From NCBI GenBank assembly GCA_002785585.1, contig PEUI01000112.1:1-9502 (forward strand): a stretch of 9,502 nt of DNA, given 5' to 3'. Each line of letters begins with the position of its first letter. The first letter of the stretch is position 1. A program made the translations under genes and the position numbers. Below the pieces are notes generated by a model that saw only the letters and a program-made list of their open reading frames with translations, searched no databases and was not told where the DNA came from. Shown in pieces: positions 1-5,691 of the stretch. This DNA is from Lysobacterales bacterium CG02_land_8_20_14_3_00_62_12 (lineage in GTDB: Bacteria > Pseudomonadota > Gammaproteobacteria > Xanthomonadales > Ahniellaceae).

Positions 1-60
1 AGAAGACAGAACCCCGGCGCCTTCCAGCGTTGCGTTGTATTCCGTCTTCTTTCTTCTATT

Positions 61-90
61 TTCTGAACCGGCCATCGGCTGCACTAGAAT
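61..90 (+). promoter_or_regulatory. Putative sigma-70 promoter of the oligopeptidase B operon
   Basis: A TAGAAT hexamer at 85-90 matches the -10 consensus at five of six positions. A poor -35 candidate (TTCTGA, 61-66) lies 18 bases upstream. Transcription would begin near 97, giving a leader of about 20 bases that contains the ribosome binding site TGAGG at 107-111. It is the only credible promoter seen just ahead of the four-gene plus-strand operon. The weak -35 keeps confidence low. Confidence 0.35.
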
Positions 91-118
91 GCGCCTTTGT
101 CCACAATGAGGCTTGCCC

Positions 119-2362
119 ATGTCATCGCGTAGTGTTGCTGTGCCGGTGTTGCTGGCCTTGCTGGCGGGTTGCGCCAGCAGTCATTCTCCCTCTGCGGGGT
201 TACTCCGCGCCAATCAGGAATCCGCCGTGCCTACTGTCCAGCACCCCGCGCCACCGATCACGCCGGTGCGGCCCTATACCGTGCATTCGCCCAATGGTGA
301 TCGCATCGACAATTACTACTGGTTGCGCGACGACAGCCGATCCAAGCCAGAAGTGATCGATCATCTCAAGGCCGAAACCGCATACGCCGATGCCATGCTC
401 AAGCACACCGAGCCGGCCCAGAAGCTGTTGTTCGACGAGATCGTCGGGCGCATCCAGCAAGACGATGCCAGCGTGCCCTATCGCAAGAATGGCTACTGGT
501 ATTACACGCGCTTCGAGACCGGCAAGGAATACCCGATCCATGCCCGCAAAGCGGGATCGCTCGACGCCGCCGAGGAAATTCTGCTCGACGTCAATCAACT
601 CGCCGTCGGCAAAGATTTTTTCCAGGTCAGCGGCGTTGCGGTCAGCGATGATGGTCAGCAATTGGCCTGGGCCGAGGACGTCAGCGGCCGCCGCCAATAT
701 TTGCTGAAGTTCAAGCAGCTGCGATCCGGGGTGGTCTATCCGGAACAGATCGCCAATGCCGACCCGGGGGTCGAGTTTGCCGCCGACCATCGCACCGTGC
801 TGTATGTCGAAAAAGATCCGGTAACGCTGCTCGGCGTGCGCGTCAAAAAGCACCTGCTGGGCAGCGATCCGGCCAACGATGAGTTGGTCTATGAAGAGCA
901 CGACCCGGCGTTTTACATGCAGCTTGGCAAGGGCTCGAGTGATCGCTTTCTGTATATCGGCCTGTCCAGCACGCTCAGCAGCGAGTGGCGTTATGCCGAT
1001 GCCAACGACCCGGAACTCAAGTTTCAACTGGTCTATCCGCGCTCGCCCGAGCACGAGTATTTCGTCGAAGATCACGACGACGAGTTCGTCATTACCAGCA
1101 ACTGGAAAGCGAAAAACTTTCGCTTGCTCAGGGTCAAGAGGGCGGACTCGCTGGATCGTTCGCAATGGCGGGAATGGCTGCCTCACCGCGACGATGCCTT
1201 GATCGAAAGTGCTTCGGTGCAACGCGACTGGGTGGCGATCAACGAGCGCTCCGGCGGCTTGCGCAAGATCCGTTTGAAAGACTGGAAAACCGGCAGCGAA
1301 TCGTTGCTCAGTTTTGACGAGCCCGCCTACACCGCGTATGCGCAAGCCAGCCCGGAATACACCAGCGACACGCTGCGCTACGTCTATACCTCGCTGACCA
1401 CGCCGGCCTCCACCTACGACATGAACGTGGCCAGCGGCGCACGCCAATTGATGAAGCGCGAACCGGTGCTGGGTGCCTTCGATCCGGCCAACTACGTCAC
1501 CGAGTTTCGCTTTGCCCCGGCGCGCGATGGCACGCCGATTCCGGTGTCTTTGGTCTATCGCAAAGGCACCCCGCGTGATGGCAGCGCGGCGCTCTACCAA
1601 TATGGCTACGGCTCCTACGGCGTGTCGATGGACCCGACCTTCAGCGCCACCCGGCTCAGCCTGCTGGATCGCGGTGTCGTCTATGCGCTGGCGCATATTC
1701 GCGGCGGCGAAGAAATGGGTCGCGCCTGGTACGAAAACGGTCGCCAGTTGAAGAAGCTGAATACCTTCACCGACTTTATCGATGTCACCCAGTTTCTGGT
1801 GCGCGAGGGTTACGCGGCCAGCGACAAAGTGGTGGCGCAGGGCGGCAGTGCCGGTGGTCTGCTGATGGCCGCCGTGGCCAACCTGGCGCCAGAAAAATAT
1901 CGCGCCATCGTTGCCGATGTGCCGTTTGTCGATGTCGTTACCACCATGCTTGACGAAACCATTCCGCTGACCAGCAACGAGTTCGATGAGTGGGGTAACC
2001 CGGAACAAAAAGCGTTCTACGACATGATGCTCAGCTACTCGCCTTACGACAACGTGAAGGCCATGGACTATCCGGCGATGTTGGTCACCACTGGCCTGTA
2101 CGATAGCCAGGTGCAGTATTACGAGCCGGCCAAGTGGGTGGCCAAATTGCGCAGCCTGAAAACCGACCGCCATCCGCTGTTGTTTCATGTCGAGATGGCG
2201 GCGGGACACGGCGGCAAATCCGGACGTTTCCAGCGCTATCACCAGGTCGCCATGGAATACGCTTTCCTGTTTGACCAATTGGGTATCCTGCCCAGCGCGT
2301 CGGACGCCACCGCGACCGAGAGCAAGATGACCAATGGCTTTGAGGTGGATCGTGCACACTAA
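119..2362 (+). CDS. Oligopeptidase B-type S9A serine peptidase, predicted lipoprotein
   Basis: Prolyl oligopeptidase family (S9A) peptidase of the oligopeptidase B type, which cleaves short peptides after Arg or Lys. Counting from ATG 119 (747 aa), the nucleophile is Ser577 in GGSAGG, with Asp662 in GLYDSQV and His697 in AAGHGG. The spacings of 85 and 35 residues are those I recall for characterised oligopeptidase B enzymes. The acidic pair Glu621/Asp623 in NEFDEWGNP fits the S1 site that binds basic P1 residues. Residues before about 430 should form the beta-propeller. The start is set by TGAGG at 107-111, seven bases before the ATG; an in-frame TTG at 113 is less likely. Unlike cytoplasmic E. 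coli PtrB, this protein has a lipoprotein signal: LLAGC with Cys18 and Ala at +2, suggesting outer-membrane anchoring. The end overlaps lptM by 11 bases. The family call is strong; substrate and location are inferred. Confidence 0.93.
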   Translation: MSSRSVAVPVLLALLAGCASSHSPSAGLLRANQESAVPTVQHPAPPITPVRPYTVHSPNGDRIDNYYWLRDDSRSKPEVIDHLKAETAYADAMLKHTEPAQKLLFDEIVGRIQQDDASVPYRKNGYWYYTRFETGKEYPIHARKAGSLDAAEEILLDVNQLAVGKDFFQVSGVAVSDDGQQLAWAEDVSGRRQYLLKFKQLRSGVVYPEQIANADPGVEFAADHRTVLYVEKDPVTLLGVRVKKHLLGSDPANDELVYEEHDPAFYMQLGKGSSDRFLYIGLSSTLSSEWRYADANDPELKFQLVYPRSPEHEYFVEDHDDEFVITSNWKAKNFRLLRVKRADSLDRSQWREWLPHRDDALIESASVQRDWVAINERSGGLRKIRLKDWKTGSESLLSFDEPAYTAYAQASPEYTSDTLRYVYTSLTTPASTYDMNVASGARQLMKREPVLGAFDPANYVTEFRFAPARDGTPIPVSLVYRKGTPRDGSAALYQYGYGSYGVSMDPTFSATRLSLLDRGVVYALAHIRGGEEMGRAWYENGRQLKKLNTFTDFIDVTQFLVREGYAASDKVVAQGGSAGGLLMAAVANLAPEKYRAIVADVPFVDVVTTMLDETIPLTSNEFDEWGNPEQKAFYDMMLSYSPYDNVKAMDYPAMLVTTGLYDSQVQYYEPAKWVAKLRSLKTDRHPLLFHVEMAAGHGGKSGRFQRYHQVAMEYAFLFDQLGILPSASDATATESKMTNGFEVDRAH

Positions 2363-2585
2363 ATCGAATGGGTCGTGCATCGTCGGCGCGTTGCTGCTGG
2401 CCGGGCTGTTGGTTGGCTGCGGCACCAAGGGGCCACTGGTCTTGCCCGACAAGCCCGTCACCAAATCGGAAGGGGTGAACCTGGCGAGTGTAGGGTGGGT
2501 GAAACCCAGCATTCCATTCACCCATTCAAGGTGGGTTGGCACCCACCCTACGCTGCGGGTTTGGTTTGAGCAGCGCGCCCAATGA
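2352..2585 (+). CDS. lptM: LptM (YifL-like) small lipoprotein with repeat-derived C-terminus
   Basis: Small lipoprotein of the LptM/YifL family. In E. coli LptM assists oxidative maturation of the LptD/LptE lipopolysaccharide translocon at the outer membrane. From the GTG at 2352 it has 77 residues: a short N-terminus with Lys4, a hydrophobic stretch and lipobox LVGC (Cys23). The mature start CGTKGPLVLPDKP matches the family hallmark C-G-x-K-G-P-L. The GTG start is favoured by GAGG at 2342-2345 with six bases of spacing; the in-frame ATG at 2334 lies further inside the upstream gene and would add six residues. The first 11 bases overlap the peptidase gene. The TGA stop overlaps the dapF start as ATGA, implying coupled translation. 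Residues 47-67 are encoded by a palindromic repeat (2490-2551), so the tail is unlike that of relatives. Position directly before dapF matches the yifL-dapF order of E. coli. Confidence 0.82.
   Translation: MHTKSNGSCIVGALLLAGLLVGCGTKGPLVLPDKPVTKSEGVNLASVGWVKPSIPFTHSRWVGTHPTLRVWFEQRAQ
2490..2551. repeat. 62-bp palindromic repeat inside lptM
   Basis: The ends are perfect 11-base inverted repeats, GTAGGGTGGGT (2490-2500) and ACCCACCCTAC (2541-2551). With one mismatch the pairing extends to 14 bases (2487-2500 with 2541-2554). Inside are alternative hairpins: TGGGTGAA (2496-2503) with TTCACCCA (2517-2524), and GGTGGGT (2530-2536) with ACCCACC (2541-2547) around a four-base loop. The composition resembles small dispersed palindromic elements of the REP or MITE kind, and I recognise the encoded words VGWVKPSI and WVGTHPT as typical of such repeats in other bacteria. 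That recollection cannot be confirmed here. No second copy is in the window. It lies wholly within the lptM reading frame. Confidence 0.8.
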
Positions 2586-3415
2586 GCCTGAAGTTCAGCA
2601 AGATGCAGGGCATCGGCAACGATTTCGTCGTGCTTGATCGCCGTGAGCAGACGGACCCGCTCAGCGCTGCTGCGGCGCGACGGATTGCGGATCGACACTT
2701 TGGTGTTGGCTGCGATCAGGTGTTGAGCATCGAGACCGCGACCGATCCCGCCGCGGCGTTTGCCTACGGCATCTGGAATCAGGATGGCAGCGCGGCCGGG
2801 CAATGCGGCAACGGCGTGCGCTGCGTGGTCGCCTGGTTGGCGCGGGCCGGTTTGATCGACCGTGGGGTGGTGCGGTTGCAAGGACCGTCCGGCTTGGTCG
2901 GCTGCGAATTGCTCGAATCGGGCATGGTGCGGGTGAACATGGGTGCGCCCAATTTTGCGCCGGCGTCGCTGCCGTTTCTCGCCGCTGACGAGGCCAGCGT
3001 CTATCCGCTGCGGGTCGATGGCAATGATGTCGAAGTGGCGGCGGTGTCGATCGGCAATCCGCATGTGGTGATCCGCGTCGAAGACATTAAACGCGCGCCG
3101 GTGAATCGAATCGGCGCCTTGCTGGAATCCCACGCGCGCTTTCCCGATCGCGTCAACGTGGGTTTTGTGCAGTTGCTTGATCGCGGCCATATCGCCCTGC
3201 GCGTGTTCGAGCGCGGCGTTGGCGAAACCCTGGCCTGCGGCACCGGCGCTTGCGCTGCCGCCGTGGTCGGCATCCGTTTGGGCGCCTTGGAGGCGCGCGT
3301 GGTGGTCGCCTTGCCCGGCGGCGAACTGCTGATCGACTGGGCCGGCGCGGCCGAACCGGTATGGATGACCGGCGCCGCTGAATTCGTCTACGAGGGCATC
3401 TGGCATGAGCACTGA
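2582..3415 (+). CDS. dapF: Diaminopimelate epimerase
   Basis: Interconverts LL- and meso-diaminopimelate in the cytoplasm, the penultimate step to lysine and the source of meso-DAP for peptidoglycan. It has 277 residues, close to the 274 of E. coli DapF. The N-terminal signature KMQGIGNDFVVLD is present. The two catalytic cysteines of this PLP-independent racemase are Cys75 (in QCGNGVRC) and Cys219 (in GETLACGTGAC). Substrate-contact motifs such as SIGNPHVV are also visible. The ATG at 2582 overlaps the lptM stop as ATGA and has only a weak purine stretch upstream (GAG at 2568-2570), which fits translational coupling. The end overlaps the DUF484 gene by 11 bases. In some related bacteria lysA sits between lptM and dapF; here it does not. 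Confidence 0.97.
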   Translation: MSLKFSKMQGIGNDFVVLDRREQTDPLSAAAARRIADRHFGVGCDQVLSIETATDPAAAFAYGIWNQDGSAAGQCGNGVRCVVAWLARAGLIDRGVVRLQGPSGLVGCELLESGMVRVNMGAPNFAPASLPFLAADEASVYPLRVDGNDVEVAAVSIGNPHVVIRVEDIKRAPVNRIGALLESHARFPDRVNVGFVQLLDRGHIALRVFERGVGETLACGTGACAAAVVGIRLGALEARVVVALPGGELLIDWAGAAEPVWMTGAAEFVYEGIWHEH

Positions 3416-4115
3416 ACACAGCGGCCGCGAGCTGCCGATCCGTGACCCAACTGCGCGACGCGAACTCAACGCCCTCGATGTGGCGGGATTCTTGCGCCGC
3501 CATCCGGAGTTTCTAGCCGAGTTTCCGGACCTGGCCTTGAGCCTGGCGTTGCCGCGCCAGCAGGGTGCCAGCACCTCGCTCGCCAGCTACCAACTGGATG
3601 TGTTGCGCGACAAAACCCGCGCCCTGTCGCGGCGCCTGCAGGAACTGATCGGCATCGCCCAGGACAACGAGCACCTGATGGTGCGCGTGCATGCGTTCAC
3701 GCTTTCCCTGATGCGTGCCGGCACCTTGGCCGACACCTTGTCGCGCGTGGTGGCCACGCTGACCGAAGATTTCCACACCGACCTGGTGCGCCTGTGCTTG
3801 TTCGAAGGTGTGCCCGATTTTCACGCCGACTGGCTGAAAGTCGCCGCCCGCGATGAACCCGGTCTGAGACCCTTCACCGAGTTTTTTGCCGCCGGCGAAC
3901 CGCTCTGCGGCCGCCTCAACGCCGACAAACTCGGCTTCCTGTTTGGTCCGTATGGCGAGCAAGTGAAGTCTGCCGTTTTGTTGCCGATCGCCGACCGCGG
4001 CCTACTCGCCATCGGCTCGCACGACCCCAATCGTTTCCACCCCGGCATGGGCACCATCTTCCTGAAACTCATCTCCGAAGCCGTCGGCGTAGCGCTCGCG
4101 CGCTACTCGCACTAG
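3405..4115 (+). CDS. DUF484 family protein (YigA-like)
   Basis: A 236-residue member of the DUF484 family, found next to dapF in many Gammaproteobacteria (yigA in E. coli). Its molecular function is not established. The N-terminal half shows the family pattern: VAGFLRRHPEFLAEFPDL near residues 26-43, then a predicted helical segment with Arg/Gln-rich heptads around residues 60-90. The C-terminal half is predicted to be a GAF-like alpha/beta domain. The ATG at 3405 has GAGGG at 3392-3396 eight bases upstream and overlaps dapF by 11 bases. In many genomes the next gene is the recombinase xerC; here the operon ends and an opposing gene begins about 90 bases later. Family assignment is confident, role is not. 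Confidence 0.9.
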   Translation: MSTEHSGRELPIRDPTARRELNALDVAGFLRRHPEFLAEFPDLALSLALPRQQGASTSLASYQLDVLRDKTRALSRRLQELIGIAQDNEHLMVRVHAFTLSLMRAGTLADTLSRVVATLTEDFHTDLVRLCLFEGVPDFHADWLKVAARDEPGLRPFTEFFAAGEPLCGRLNADKLGFLFGPYGEQVKSAVLLPIADRGLLAIGSHDPNRFHPGMGTIFLKLISEAVGVALARYSH

Positions 4116-4203
4116 CGGCCCGGTGGGCGCGCCGCTGGCGTCGGATTCGGCAATCGAAGCGAGTGTCGAGCCAGCAAATCACGCCGCTTCATATCGCGCT
4201 GGT
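4116..4203. other. Gap between convergent DUF484 and hicB genes
   Basis: This 88-base stretch separates two convergent genes. A possible hairpin pairs AGCGGC (4114-4119) with GCCGCT (4131-4136) around an 11-base loop, but there is no T-run, so it is not a convincing terminator. The stretch also holds the first copy of a short tandem duplication that extends into the end of hicB. No hicA or xerC sequence is recognisable. Confidence 0.5.
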
Positions 4204-4213
4204 TCATATCGCG
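4188..4213. repeat. Short tandem duplication at the end of hicB
   Basis: The 11-base word TTCATATCGCG occurs at 4188-4198 and again at 4203-4213, a 15-base period. On the minus strand it contains the final Ile codon and TGA stop of the HicB-like gene. The 15-base period keeps frame, so a second TGA follows the first. It is probably a slippage product. Confidence 0.7.
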
Positions 4214-4416
4214 ATCGACAGCTCTTCAAAGCCTTTTCCCGCTGCAACCAGGGCATCGTTGCGATTAAACGCAATGGCCTCTAGCAGCGTTTCGCGCAGG
4301 GACTGCAACAGCGCTGCACGCGAGTCCTCTTGGCAATTGACCCCGGGCACTTCTTCAATCCAGCCCAGCCACCAGCCAGCGTCTTGCTTGATCACCGCCG
4401 TGTAGGTTTGCTTCAT
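4204..4416 (-). CDS. HicB family antitoxin-like protein, no adjacent HicA
   Basis: A 70-residue protein resembling the short HicB-type antitoxins: MKQTYTAVIKQDAGWWLGWI followed by EEVPGVNCQ, the usual V-P-G turn, then a helix containing LLQSLRETLLEAI. In complete systems HicB binds and neutralises the HicA mRNA interferase and often represses its own operon. This form has only the partial RNase H-like fold and no obvious C-terminal DNA-binding domain. No hicA is visible on either side: downstream only 88 bases remain before DUF484, and upstream lies an unrelated secreted protein gene. A possible ribosome binding site AAAGG lies about ten bases before the ATG at 4416. It may be co-transcribed with the two genes upstream on the same strand, 56 bases away. 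Either a solitary antitoxin or a HicB-fold protein with another role. Confidence 0.78.
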   Translation of the reverse strand: MKQTYTAVIKQDAGWWLGWIEEVPGVNCQEDSRAALLQSLRETLLEAIAFNRNDALVAAGKGFEELSIAI

Positions 4417-4442
4417 TGGGGTGGCGCCTTTGTCCTCATCGC

Positions 4443-4460
4443 GAAACCAACCGCGTTGGC
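4443..4460 (-). terminator. Weak hairpin between the secreted protein gene and hicB
   Basis: On the minus strand CCAAC, a three-base GCG loop and GTTGG form a five-pair stem (4447-4459) followed by TTTC. It lies just after the stop of the secreted protein gene (4473) and before hicB. The stem is short and the T-run minimal, so it may only attenuate, or do nothing. Confidence 0.25.
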
Positions 4461-4472
4461 ACTTCTGCTACG

Positions 4473-5084
4473 TTAATGGCGCAGGTTCTTTGGTGGTGCT
4501 TGGGGCTCTGGAGAAATTGCTTGCGTGGGCGGCGCCACCGGCTCGACCGCGTTCTCTTGTGGAATCTTCACGGGTGTCGTTGCCGGCGTATCTATGGCGT
4601 TCCGAACGAACAGCGCTTCATCGATCTTCTCCCAAGCGGCTTGATAAGTTGCAGGATCGAGCACCGCCTTGTCTTTTTTGGAAGTCTGACCATAGGCACC
4701 AGAACGGGTCTTGGAGTTCTGAAAATTGAGTCGTACCCGCGCCATGCCGTTCGCCATTTTTTCCACGAAAGCGGTGGCTCGTGTATTGCCAGAAGCCCTG
4801 ACACCGAACAATGCTTCGCCAAAATTGGTCTTATTGTCCGTGGCGCTACTTGCGGTGATGAATCCGGTTGCCAAATCAGCGCCATCTATTGTGTAACCCA
4901 AGTCTTGGAACACGCTCATCACACTCGCAAACAAGGTGTCTTTTGTGGTTTCAAATTCTCTCTGCTGAAGCGCCTGCAGTTCCATCGGCGTCAGCTGTAC
5001 TTCTTTTTTGGCAAATGCAGCACTGGGAGCGAACATCATGGAAAGTAAAAAAATAGTGGCAACGGTTACGAATGATTTGCGCAT
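4473..5084 (-). CDS. Secreted protein of unknown function
   Basis: A 203-residue exported protein I cannot name. The start at ATG 5084 is supported by AAGGTG eight bases upstream and by an ideal Sec signal peptide from this methionine: basic residues 2-3, a hydrophobic core and AFA before a likely cut after Ala25. A longer in-frame reading would begin at 5135 but spoils the signal. The mature part has REFETTKDTLFASVMSVFQD and LGYTIDGADLATGFITA (residues about 42-80), which suggest a small alpha/beta domain. It ends in a Pro-rich tail of about 40 residues that is probably disordered. The upstream BamE-like lipoprotein gene ends ten bases before this start and its stop codon overlaps this ribosome binding site, so the two form an operon. 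A periplasmic envelope role is inferred only from export and partner. The gene looks less GC-rich than its neighbours. Confidence 0.8.
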   Translation of the reverse strand: MRKSFVTVATIFLLSMMFAPSAAFAKKEVQLTPMELQALQQREFETTKDTLFASVMSVFQDLGYTIDGADLATGFITASSATDNKTNFGEALFGVRASGNTRATAFVEKMANGMARVRLNFQNSKTRSGAYGQTSKKDKAVLDPATYQAAWEKIDEALFVRNAIDTPATTPVKIPQENAVEPVAPPTQAISPEPQAPPKNLRH

Positions 5085-5094
5085 GGCGGTCACC

Positions 5095-5487
5095 TTAAAA
5101 ATCGCTCGTACGGCTACGGAAGTCGGACACAACATCTTTGCTGTCGAACTTGATAATTAATGTCATCGTTCGACTTGATTGCGAAAAGCCGTCGGCGGAC
5201 TTGCTGCCACCTGCCAGCAAGATTGTCCAATAGCTACTTCCGCTACTCGACTGCGAAACAGTTGCGTGACGTTGATACGACCACACTTCGGCACCAGCGG
5301 CGTCGCGAGTGGTGATGTTCGGAGATCCGAATACCTCAAGGACTTGAGCCTTGGTAGTCGTGCCGATTGCCAGATTCATCTGGACATTACCTTGCGTCAA
5401 TACACTGTTGCGCTGGTCTACTGGAGCAGGAGCGGTCGCGCAACCCATCAGAATGATCGCAAAACCAAATACAGACATCAATTTCAT
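5095..5487 (-). CDS. BamE/SmpA-OmlA-like lipoprotein
   Basis: A 130-residue lipoprotein. The ATG at 5487 is preceded by GGGAGG with five bases of spacing, a very strong ribosome binding site; an upstream in-frame ATG at 5523 would place extra residues before the signal. The lipobox is LMGC with Cys16, and Ala at +2 suggests the outer membrane. Residues about 39-71 carry the pattern seen in SmpA/OmlA (BamE-like) domains: L-x-I-G-T-T-x-x-Q-V-x-x-x-F-G-x-P followed by a strand ending in EVWSY. True BamE is part of the beta-barrel assembly complex, but this fold is shared by many lipoproteins and nothing here shows it is BamE itself. A Ser-rich stretch (SQSSSGSS) follows. It heads an operon with the secreted protein gene downstream. 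Confidence 0.8.
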   Translation of the reverse strand: MKLMSVFGFAIILMGCATAPAPVDQRNSVLTQGNVQMNLAIGTTTKAQVLEVFGSPNITTRDAAGAEVWSYQRHATVSQSSSGSSYWTILLAGGSKSADGFSQSSRTMTLIIKFDSKDVVSDFRSRTSDF

Positions 5488-5691
5488 ACTTGCCTCCCTG
5501 GTTTCATTAAAAAAGGCGCCCAATAATGACCGCCCACCTCACGCGGAATTTACCACGCCAGCGCCTGCTACAGGGTCGTCTCAGGGCCTTGCTGTGTCGG
5601 ATCCGCCGCACGGCGCTGCCTCAACGGCGGGCGTGCGCAATCGGTTTGATCCGACCAGGCGGCTGGTATCACCTCGCTGCACGCCGTCGGT
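5488..5691. other. Intergenic region between the DUF885 gene and the BamE-like gene
   Basis: This 204-base stretch must hold any terminator of the DUF885 gene and the promoter of the BamE-like operon, both on the minus strand. I see no convincing -35/-10 pair. Small hairpins exist, such as TCGG (5641-5644) with CCGA (5651-5654), and GTCGG (5686-5690) with CCGAC (5700-5704) spanning the DUF885 stop, but neither has a T-run. On the minus strand a seven-base T-run follows GGGCGCC around 5510-5522 without a proper stem. Short reading frames through it look accidental. Confidence 0.45.

Noticed and set aside
1..50. Inverted repeat AGAAGAC (1-7) with GTCTTCT (44-50), followed by a pyrimidine-rich stretch
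   Set aside because: The loop is 36 bases and the stem only seven, with no T-run directly after it, so it is not a convincing terminator.
200..3574. Very long open frame on the minus strand (1124 codons) covering the peptidase, lptM and dapF
   Set aside because: It is antisense to three well-recognised genes. Its translation is low-complexity, rich in His, Arg and Gly, without any domain; it results from high GC at third codon positions.
4416..5048. Plus-strand open frame of 210 codons
   Set aside because: Lies opposite the secreted protein gene, which has a good ribosome binding site and signal peptide. The plus-strand translation is Cys/His/Arg-rich noise.
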